A stretch of 64,000 nucleotides of DNA from Malus domestica. Its lineage: Eukaryota > Streptophyta > Magnoliopsida > Rosales > Rosaceae. This document shows, piece after piece, positions 12,334 to 21,308 of the stretch. Under the pieces are notes generated by a model that worked only from the letters and a program-made list of their open reading frames with translations, was not told the DNA's origin and made no database searches. Both the position numbers and the translations under genes were made by a program. Location of the stretch: contig NC_091677.1 in the NCBI RefSeq assembly GCF_042453785.1, forward strand, positions 27,901,501 to 27,965,500. The letters are read 5' to 3'. Numbering within the stretch: the first letter of the stretch is position 1; every line of letters begins with the position of its first letter.

Positions 12334-13660
12334 TGTACAGTATGTACGGACCTTCCTCAGACAATCTGAAATTTGCACAAACGTGTTTTCAAGATGACAG
12401 CTAAAAAAGTGAAGTCTCCATGCTAAGGAGAAAGTTTCAAAGATAAATTGCTACTGCAAACAATGCACTGAAGGACATGGTACGGTTAAACCAAGAGATC
12501 AAGAGTATATAGATACATGACAATGCTAAAAGTATGACTGAGCTTAACAAATTTGTCTTCAGTTATAATCAACAACAGTCGCATTCTGACTGGATGCGGT
12601 GAAAAAATATGAAGAAGATAATCACCATAACTTCCGAGTGAAATTCTACAGCCATTCTTCAGATGAGAAATATGCCATTTTCAACAAACGCAATTAACAC
12701 CCTCAAACAAGTGAGGGTGTGGGAGAATTATGCTGTACATATACTGACACGTCATGATACAGAACAATACTGAGAGTTCATTGAGCACGTAATGATAACA
12801 ATATTTCAGACTACCCTAGGTGTTACCGCCCAATATTCCAGAACTTGACACCATCTTTTACAACCCTAAGGCGGTGCAGAAGAAGAACCGTAATGAAGCA
12901 AGCAGTTCTGATAGCATAGACTTGCAAAACAAAGACAATGAGGCTCTGATTCACCAGATATATATCATGATTAACAACAGCTGACCTCAATTTAATAACA
13001 GAAAACAGATGATTCCACCTTGTAGTTTAGAATGCGCTTCATATATCAAAAGTTTGTCCTCAAGTTAGTCCTCGTTTTCCATAAGATTAGTAAGTCGAGA
13101 ATCCCGCCCAATTACTCTTACTACGAAAGCTACCCCTAACGGTCAAGGGTCATGAACCTTCTACTGGGCTACCAATTAAAGAAATTCAGACCTCACAAGA
13201 AAATAAATGCACCCATGTAGGGGCATACAAATAACTAGGGGATGTTATCCACACATCCGTTTTTACTTCTCACACCCGTTTTATTAATTACAGTCATTTG
13301 ATATTCTTCAATTCATTCGATCCGAGGCCGAAAATTGAGAGGTAGGTGAGAAATAAAAAGGTGTGCGTTCTCCTTTCATATCCATAAAGCTTGGATCTTG
13401 ATATGTGCAATAACAACACCGCCTATGAAAAACCCACTTGACATTTACAATCAAGAATCTCTAAATCAAACCCACAACCCCAAAATCATGTCATTCTCAC
13501 AAAACCCACATCCATAAAAACTCTAATTAAAAAAAAAAACAACCATAAATTAAAATATAAAGTAAAATAAGAAAATAGAAAAAAGCAAAACAAAGAAAAC
13601 CCAGGTAAGCAGGAGCTCAGATCTGAAGGAAATGAAAGGGAAAAGACGAGGGAGACTTAC

Positions 13661-13870
13661 AGATGACTCGATCACAAATTTTCTTTTATTTATATTGCCG
13701 TGTCTGTTGGGTCTCCTCAGTCGTCGTCGTCGTCGTCGTCGTCGTCTTCTTCTCCTCCCTTTTATTGTGCGAAGGTATTTCGGTGGAGGTTAGGGAGAAG
13801 AAGGGAGATATGATATGTGATGAGAGGTCCCTTTTTCTGCGCTTTTGCCTACGCGCTCAAGGGCCGTTTT
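13661..13870 (-). other. Probable 5' UTR exon of the 94-residue protein gene, with (GTC)n repeat
   Basis: On the reverse strand a good donor (GTAAGTCTCC) at 13660-13651 ends a GC-richer stretch that would be the first, non-coding exon of the gene at 12049-12333. It contains about nine GAC/GTC units (13720-13746). The exact transcript start is not visible. Confidence 0.45.
13720..13746. repeat. (GTC)n microsatellite
   Basis: Nine perfect GTC/GAC triplets in the presumed leader exon of the small membrane protein gene. It is translatable on the forward strand only as a run of valines, which is an artefact. Confidence 0.9.
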
Positions 13871-14973
13871 AATGTCCCCAGATAGGCGTTAGGCGTTACT
13901 CAGTGCTAGATCGGTGCTGTCGTTTTACCTTATTTATTTTTATTTTTTTAAACGTCGCTTCACCTTATTAATTCTCACAAGGTATTAAATATCGATGATA
14001 TCGAAAATATCGGTAGTTCAAAAACACGAAAATATCGATGGAAATATCGGGATATTATCGATATCGATAAAAATAATATGGAAACCACGGAAATTGTAAG
14101 AAAAACTTGGAAATTTTTATTGAAACTTTGTAGGATGTTTATTTAGTCAATTATCTATTAGTTTATCACAAAAAATTGGAAGGAAATGCATTGCATGATG
14201 AATTTAACATTATCAAGTTGATTACATAGCGAGCTGGCAAACATTGTGAGTGTAGAAAATATGTAGTAATTAATGAAAGAAGTTTAAACACACCATAATC
14301 ATTTATATATAATGAATTAGTACAATATTTTACACTTTACACATTGCATGATATTAACAATTTAATGCTCATTTGTACAACTAAATATATGCAACTCGAC
14401 AAGATTTAGACATGAGTGAGTGAGAAACAAAAAAAAGAGGGGCACTTAAGATCTAAGAGAGGAATTTTAGGAGAATTTAGACATAGTCATGAAGAAATGA
14501 ATCACAAAAAGATAGATATGCGAGATTAGAAATGCAACATGTGAGGGATTTGCAAATGACTGCTTAAAATGAGTCATTAACAAATTTCTTTTACATATCT
14601 TTGTAATGTTCATGTGATACATTTCTAATTCCTCCTATTTAACTTTGTGCGACAGATTTCTTCTTCATTTGCCTAAAATGCATGCCTTGTAGTTTGGGAG
14701 TCTCTCACCCAAACATACATGTAGTATTGGGTGTGGTAACTATTTGTAATAACTTTTTATAGTGGAAACTCAACTTCCTTTAATATGCAAGCATATATAC
14801 TCCAGATCCATGAAGAAAACTAAGGTTTCAACCTCAAAATTAATTGGCAATAAGAGTTATGACACAACTCCTAATAAACTTTGTGAGGAATTTCTTAATT
14901 AACTCTCCGATTTGGAACTTTTCTTACATCCATGCAGTAAGATGAGGAAAAAAGAACGTTGCTTCTAGTAGTT

Positions 14974-15024
14974 ATCCCACATCGGCCGTGCAATAGAACT
15001 GAGCAAGCAAACAGGTCTATAAAG
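14974..15024 (+). promoter_or_regulatory. Plant snRNA promoter copy 1 (USE + TATA)
   Basis: The upstream sequence element ATCCCACATCG lies at 14974-14984 and a TATA box (TATAAAG) at 15018-15024, separated by 33 bases. This spacing is known for RNA polymerase II-type plant snRNA genes; pol III-type genes have a shorter gap. It is the first half of a 60-base tandem duplication. Confidence 0.8.
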
Positions 15025-15033
15025 CTAGTTTGC

Positions 15034-15085
15034 ATCCCACATCGGCCGTGCAATAGAAGTGAGTAAGCAAACAGGTCTATAAAAG
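15034..15085 (+). promoter_or_regulatory. Plant snRNA promoter copy 2 (USE + TATA)
   Basis: The second copy, exactly 60 bases downstream. ATCCCACATCG is at 15034-15044 and TATAAAAG at 15078-15085, again 33 bases apart. The TATA start lies 32 bases before the U2-like 5' end at 15110, the normal distance. Flanking bases (GGCCGTGCAATAGAA) are shared between copies. Confidence 0.82.
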
Positions 15086-15109
15086 CCACATTCCAAAGCT
15101 GATGAAGGC

Positions 15110-15172
15110 ATTCTTTTCTCGGTCTTTTGGCTAAGATCAGATGTGGTTTCTGTTCTTGTTAGTTTAAAATTT
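15110..15172 (+). pseudogene. U2 snRNA-like 5' segment, truncated
   Basis: From 15110 the sequence follows the 5' part of U2 snRNA. CTCGGTCTTTTGGCTAAGAT matches the first stem-loop of U2 with one base changed. The following stretch resembles the branch-site pairing region, but the core reads TGTGGTTTC rather than the conserved GTAGTA. Similarity fades after the segment resembling CAGTTTAA. The Sm site and 3' stem-loops are missing and the sequence passes into the transposon's ATATCG-rich end. It is therefore a 3'-truncated, mutated U2 copy that still has a complete promoter in front. It could be transcribed but should not act in splicing. Confidence 0.8.
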
Positions 15173-15360
15173 TCAGTATTTTAAGTATTTTTGAAGTATT
15201 TCGTGATATTATCGATAATATCGCGATATTTTGACGGATACTTCTTGGATACCTATTAAAATATCGGTAAAGCAAAAAACCGATAATATCGGCGAAATAT
15301 CGCCGATATTATCAGCATTTAAGACTTTGATTCTCACGAGTTCCGTCGCACATAGAAACT

Positions 15361-16306
15361 AGACCATTTTTTTTTTTTGTGATCATGCGGTGACACGCCA
15401 CTTTCGATATGTGATATTTGTGATGGGTCTTGTTAGCAATTGAGGTCAAAATCCAAATTTTCGTTAGTCTTCCGTTAAATAAACTCACGTGACTATCAAA
15501 TGAATAGTCAAATTCGTCATTTCAATCCAAATTACATCTTATTCAATGGACATCTAGTATAATTTAGGGCTTAACTTGAAATTAGATTTTACAGAAAAAA
15601 GAAAGCTTGAATGCGAAGACTGAAACTAAACCTGTAAACCCACGTCAATGGCTAGGAGAAGAGGTAAAAGTAAAGTCGCGCCTAATTTTTAAGGTATGAT
15701 TTAATTTCATTTGGAAATCCTAATACTTCTAATATACTATTGTTTTTTTTTTTTCAATGCCAACATGTCTTTGATCATGAGTTTAGAGTCTTAGTCTTGA
15801 ATTTTCATTCTTGTATCAATTTGTACAAGTTTGAATGCATAAATGCCATTCAGTTTTGTCTTTAATTGGTAATGTGGTTTTATGTTTATTCTTGTGCATA
15901 TGTGATTTTTTTGCATTATATAGGTTGAGATACATGTGCTATCAAGTTGGGGTGATGGTTAGTGACGGTGGAGGAGGTCCACTAGTGGCTATGGCGGTGG
16001 TTCGGAGCTTGAGATGAGATACGGGAACTACTGGGTTTTTTTATCTTTACAAGTTTCTTTTATTTGTAATTTTATTTTAATTCAATCATGTTTTTGTGTT
16101 TTTATTTTCTAAAATAAATAAACTTATTTTTGACCAATTCACATGTGATAGTCACATGATTTTATTTAACGGAAGACTAACGGACTTTGGATTTGGACCT
16201 CAATTGCTAACAGGGCTCACCACAGGGGTTTAATTAATAGTTTTTCACCATGAGAGTCATATTGAAAGTGGCATGTCACCACAGGGATCACAAAAAAAAT
16301 TTGGCC
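15361..16306. mobile_element. Foldback MITE with long inverted repeats (946 bp)
   Basis: The left 120-130 bases return inverted at the right end. The shared blocks include GTTAGCAATTGAGGTC, GTTAGTCTTCCGTTAAATAA and TGCCACTTTC-like segments. The outer ends are AGACCATTTT and, on the reverse strand, GGCCAAATTT. The 8-mer TAGAAACT flanks it at 15353-15360 and 16307-16314. There is no coding capacity. Long inverted repeats suggest a Mutator-like origin, while the 8-base duplication also fits hAT, so the superfamily is open. Confidence 0.75.
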
Positions 16307-16365
16307 TAGAAACTATATATGCTATTTGAGTATTTTTTGTGTGTTTTTGGGATGCTTTGAACTCT

Positions 16366-17395
16366 TTTTTTTTTTTTTGGGGTTGAAAAACGGGGTCAAA
16401 AGCAAGAGCCCAAATAAACCTACTCAATACTAAATCTAGATCGGGGCATCCCAAGTCAATCTTTACAGATGAAACTAATTGAACAAGAAGGAGGAGTGTC
16501 AAAGTAAAAATGATCTAAATCTAAATCAAGACTATAGGCCGCTAAATTGTCTGCCACAAAGTCCTTTTTTCTGTAAACATGTCGAAGTTCGCATTGCCAA
16601 GATCTTGAAAGCAATTCTTAGCAGGCCAAAACAAGGGTACCTAAAGGATGATTATTGCCAACAGCTTGCAACACCAAGAGAACTGTAATTGCAAAGTTTG
16701 ATTCCACCAGTAATTTATGAATCTGTAATTTTCATGCCAATTGTAAGCTCAAGTAAAGACCTCATAGTTCAACAGTGAGAATCTCACATGTGCCCAAATT
16801 GGCGCAAAACCCAGAAATCCATTACCCATCAGAATCTCTTAAAACACCATCTACTCCAATAAATTATTATTTCCCTTCTTGCAACCATCAACATTAAGCT
16901 TAAACCAACCGAATGAGGAATACCCCAATGGAGAAAAGATTCAACCTATGCGGTTTATCAATCTTGTGAGTATGTAGGCTCATCAGTCATCGCAAAATCC
17001 TGATCAAAAATAAATTTATTTCCCCAATACCAAATAAACTAAGAAGCAACAGAAAAAAAACTAACCTCCACTCTAAACCCCCCCCCCCAATAAGACAGCT
17101 TTATTAGTGAGATTAAAATGAAGCCAATCATGAATATCATTGTGGTCTGACTATTGATAAAGCATTCCCAACCTTTGCCAAACTTCTCTTGTCTTACGGC
17201 AATCTTTAAAAACATGAGCTGCATTCAAAGCCCCAACTACACCTTTGACACTCAGGGTTATCAATCATACCCCTTTTCAGCATTTGTTCATTAATGAGGA
17301 GCTTATCAAGAGAGAGCAGCCATAAGCTACTCTGAACTTTTAGAGGAATATCAAGTTTCCAGATGAGATTCAATCGCCAATTAGGAAACCATTAG
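16366..17395 (-). mobile_element. LINE (L1-type) relic with 3' poly(A) side
   Basis: On the reverse strand about 17390-17160 reads as a reverse-transcriptase zinc-binding segment (WKLDIPLKVQSSLWLLSLDK, then CQRC). It is followed downstream at about 16640-16530 by an RNase H tail (ELRHVYRKKDFVADNLAAY). A T run at 16367-16378 on the forward strand is the poly(A) tail of the element. The frame is interrupted more than once. Order and orientation match the 3' third of a plant L1-type LINE; the rest is absent. Confidence 0.75.
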
Positions 17396-17811
17396 AATTA
17401 ATGGCCAACATATAAGCAGATTTAACGTTAAGATATAAAGTAAAGGCTTTTAACCACTTTAACTACAAGATATTTATGTCACTTCTTTGAATGAATGAAA
17501 AATATAATGAGAAGAATGAATATTTTTTATTAAAAGAAAAAACCCAAGAGAAGAATTGAACACAAAACCAAGAGTGCAAAAACGAATGTTTTAAATTACT
17601 TGAGCTAACAGTCTCGTATTATATAATAGTTTTGAATATACTTAAAAATAGAAGAAATTTTCTTTTTTGATACCAAAATTATATATATAATAAGGGGATT
17701 TTTTCGCAAGTACCACCTAAACTTGTAAACATGTCGATATTACCACCTAAATTTTCAATTTATATTTGATCACTTAGGCTCTTTTAATTGTTGAAATCTA
17801 CTGCCTATGTA
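17396..17811. other. AT-rich spacer
   Basis: No gene or recognisable repeat seen. It lies between the LINE relic and the complete Cassandra. Confidence 0.5.
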
Positions 17812-18461
17812 TGTAACATCTCACATCGTCCAGGGGAGTGGATCTTGTAAGCCTCATATGTATATTCTCATCTCTACCTAGCACGAAGCCTTTTGGGTGC
17901 TCACTAGCTTCGGGTTCCATTGGAACTTCGAAGTTAAGCGAGTTCGCTCGAGAGCAATTCCATGTCACCTAGGAAGTTATTGTGTGAGTTCCCATAAACA
18001 AAATCGTGAGGATGTGGTCGAGGCCCAAAGCGAACAATATCATACTATGGCGGAGTCGAGCCCAGGACATGGTGGGGGCCTGGGCCGGAATGTGACAGTT
18101 TGGTATCAAAGCCAATCCCTGACTGGAAGTGTTCCGACAAGGACGTCGGGCCCCTAAGAGGGGTGGATTGTAACATCCCACATCACCTAGGGGAGTAGAT
18201 CATGTAAGTCTTATATGTATATTCCTATCTCTACCTAGCACGAGGCTTTTTGGGAGCTCACTGGCTTCGGGTTCCATTGGAACTTTGAAGTTAAGCGAGT
18301 TCGCGCAAGAGCAATTCCATGATAGGTGACCCACTGGGAAGTTCTCGTGTGAGTTCCCAGAAACAAAACCCTGAGGGCGTGGTTGGGGCCCAAAGCGGAC
18401 AATATCGTGCTACGACGGAGTCGAGCCCGGGATGTGGTGGGGCTCGGGGCGGGATGTGACA
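17812..18461 (+). mobile_element. Cassandra TRIM, complete (LTR-internal-LTR)
   Basis: LTRs are at 17812-18097 and 18169-18461. Both start TGTAACATC and end TGTGACA and hold the 5S rRNA-like block, with GAAGTTAAGCGAGTTCG and, in the second LTR, GGTGACCCACTGGGAAG. The 71-base interior starts with a primer-binding site for initiator tRNA-Met (TGGTATCAAAGCC, 18101-18113) and ends with a purine-rich tract (AAGAGGGGTGGAT). There is no coding capacity, as usual for the family, which relies on proteins from other elements. The two LTRs differ at a number of places, so insertion is not very recent. No clean 5-base target duplication is seen. Confidence 0.93.
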
Positions 18462-19866
18462 ACATAACTTTCCATTAATTTTGCCATTAAAACATGTCAC
18501 ATAGGGATATTTTCGTCAATTAACTTCATAGGAATGACTAGAATCAAATTGGCTCCAAAACAATAATGCTTGAGTCAATATGGTGCCGAAATTGGAAGTT
18601 TGTACAGCCCCAGTTCAGTAATCCCTTCTGTAAGTATTTGAAAAATTAACTTTAAATAAATTAATATGAACTACACACTCGTTTGCTGATCTACCAAAAA
18701 AAATCTTGAACTCACTATAAATGAAAGACTAGAATTTTGCATGATTTCTACACATGATATTTGTCATTCCATAAAGCTTAAAAACAACATAAAACACACA
18801 AATTTCTACTCCAATCTAACTCAATATCCTTCATCCATCTTCACTTAATGCCAATGTAGATGATGGCAATCAATTTTCACTTCAATTCTTCAACAACTCT
18901 TGACAAAATCAACTTCTCCATTTTCTCTTCATGACCTAACTCTAACGCGCTACAAAAAAAATGCATTTTGCCTTCATTACAAATTGATTCCAACGAACCC
19001 TAGGAAGTGAGTTGACAAAAATATCCCTCTACGTGAAAGACGCGTGACATGTTTTATTAGAAAAATAGAAAAAAAAGCAACGTAAGGAATAGATTCCAAC
19101 ATTTAAGAGAATCAAGGTGGTAAAAGTTAAAAATTGAAAGTTCAGTTGGTAATCAAATTTATAAAACCAAAAATGAGAATCAAACTCAGAAAACATAAGT
19201 CTCCAAAACCAATCTAAACATAAGATAACCAATCTAAACATAGAAGGAAAACAAACATAAGTCTCTGTCATTCCAAACATACTTCATATATGTGAAGAAA
19301 AAAAAAAGTTCAAACTGTCTATAGCCAAAAGATACAAGTTACTCACAACTTTATGTGCTAAAGATATCAATGTTAAAGATTGTCTTTTTGATTATCAACA
19401 TGAACTTACTTAATTTGTTTCTTTCATGAGTTGAGTTTTGATGAACTAAACGTGGGCCAAAATTTACCGCAAACTCAAACTATGTTGAGCTAATTAACAT
19501 TCTCAATCAGACTTTTGATACAACGGTCTTCAAACTAAGCCCTTGCTATTTCTAAAATTCAAACCTAAGACTTCTCACTTACAAGTAAAAAGAAATACTA
19601 CTATACTGTATTACTAAGTTAGGCTTTTTTGTTGTTGTTGAAATACAATGATTTATTTGCGCTAAGAGGTTGGGGAATAACTTGATTGTGAACTCGCAAT
19701 TTCCGAGATTAGAACTTTAAACATCTCTTACTTACAAATAAATAAAAATTGAAAATTTTTATTGGAATCCATATAACTTCTCTTCACATCCAATTTTTAT
19801 TGAAAATTAGAAACATTTTCACCGAACATTTTCACAGTTCTTTTAGTTTATTCCTTCCCAACTTCT
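18462..19866. other. AT-rich intergenic DNA
   Basis: No gene recognised. Only short frames with low-complexity translations occur. Confidence 0.5.
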
Positions 19867-20197
19867 CTAGATTGTGCATAACTGTAATGTTCCCGCCCTC
19901 ATTAAGTCATGGCCTTCTTTGTAAATAACTTCAAACTGCATGACAAAAGTATTTGACAAACTCAAAGCAGCAGCAGCTGCAACTGCGCATGCTAGCACTA
20001 AATTAGCTCTGAAACTCTTCTTAATCAAGACTTGAATAACACTGAGCATCCTAGAGTGACGAGGACCCATAGGATAATGAGCCATGGCCCTCCCTAGAGG
20101 TGTCAGTCTTCCATCTTTGTAAGTGCTTGAAGAGTCTTCAAGCAACACTCTTCTTTATCCAAGGCATCATCATTTGGAGGAGGTGGAAGAGGAAAAT
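19867..20197 (-). pseudogene. Fragment of a DHX37/Dhr1-type DEAH RNA helicase gene
   Basis: The reverse strand encodes GRLTPLGRAMAHYPMGPRHS, then a ratchet-region segment with LVLACAVAAAAALSLSNTFV and MQF. This is characteristic of the helicase-associated region of the ribosome-biogenesis helicase DHX37 (yeast Dhr1/Ecm16, plant FAS4-like). Upstream, in another frame, NFPLPPPP and an LDKEECCLKTLQAL-like segment belong to the same protein, so there is a frameshift near 20140. Only about 100 of the family's 1,200 or more residues are present, without flanking exons. I read it as a captured or retroposed gene scrap. Confidence 0.8.
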
Positions 20198-21308
20198 TGG
20201 ATACAAAAAAAAAAGGTCATGTTGTCTTCTTAATCTTCTCATAATGCTTAATGAACCCGAATTCACAAATAGTTGCGTGGTGGTAAGTATTTGACTATTG
20301 AGTGTGGGTTTATTAATAATTTTTAGTTTTATTGTTAATTTATCTTGTACTTAATAGTAATTATACAATAAGGTTAAAAAGACAATTTCTATTTAAAATT
20401 TAAGTTAGGTGTAAAGTGAGGTTATTTGAGTTTAAATAAATAAATTTTATATAAAAATATCGCTAAACTGTAGTACTAATAGCCTTCGTTAGATTGTCAT
20501 TTAGTTATTTGGTTTTGTAGTATTCCTCTTCATTTGTAAGTAAGAGGTCTTATGTGTTTGATTATCGCCAAAGATGAATTTGAACCACATTATTGATAAC
20601 TCACCCCTATTTCTCATAGTGTCGAAAATATCGGTTGGTGACAAAAAAAAAAAAAAAAAAAAAAAAGTCTCCGTTAGACTTATATCACTTGCTGAGACGG
20701 TTAAAATAAAGGGTACCCTAAAATAAAACCTTGAATAATTCCCGAAACCAAAAAGCAAAGTCTTATTCTTTGTCCGTCTTACTTAAGCAGGCTCTGACTT
20801 GGAATTATTCTTCTTCCCCTTCTTCCCCTTTGCTCTCGTCCATATTCCGAAAGGTAGGCCATCACTCCTCGATTGCAATTCTTTACAACCAGAGCTTTAT
20901 GATTAGGGTCCTGATCCACTAAATCGTCGAATTGTTAATCTCTATTTGAATCTGTGTTTGATCAATATATCATATGTTTTGTTTGATGGTTAGGGTTTTC
21001 GCATCAATTTATGTTCTCAATCTGATCGAATTTTATTTCTTTTCTTTTAGAGGTCCAGTTTCAAACCATACATGCTTTCATTTTCTTTGTTCAATTTTTG
21101 AATTGAGCTGCAATATAATAAGTTAATGATAGTGACGATTGGCTCGAGGCCTGATATTTATTTGAATTTTTCGAATTTAGCTCAAAATTTCATCAGGTTT
21201 GTTGTTTCTTTATCGAATTTTATACCTTCATGTGACAAGGTCTTCTTGATTTTGTTGATTAGTTTGCTTATTTGAGGTTGAATCAGCGGTTAAGTGTGAA
21301 AGAAGAAG
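20198..21308. other. Spacer and 5' leader of the SERINC gene
   Basis: Contains an A run of 22-24 bases at 20641-20666. The presumed SERINC 5' UTR starts near 20780. A donor (AAG|GTAGGC) at 20854 and an acceptor near 21276 suggest a leader intron of about 420 bases. Confidence 0.45.

Larger units (their letters stand above)
13979..15329. mobile_element. Non-autonomous DNA transposon, hAT-like, carrying a U2 snRNA-like unit
   Basis: The ends are inverted: AAGGTATTAAATATCGATGA on the left, and on the reverse strand of the right end CAAAGTCTTAAATGCTGATA, with many ATATCG/CGATAT subterminal motifs on both sides. The 8-mer ATTCTCAC occurs at 13971-13978 and 15330-15337 as the target duplication; the exact border can shift by one base. 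An 8-base duplication with short inverted ends suits hAT. No transposase remains. The interior is AT-rich. Near its right end, at 14974-15172, sit two copies of a plant snRNA promoter and a U2-like start. Confidence 0.7.

Noticed and set aside
14895-15089. Reverse-strand 64-residue protein with an internal repeat
   Set aside because: The peptide repeat only reflects the 60-base tandem duplication of the snRNA promoter.
17897-18500. 5S rRNA gene
   Set aside because: The 5S-like block is inside Cassandra LTRs, carries many changes and lacks a tandem 5S array context.
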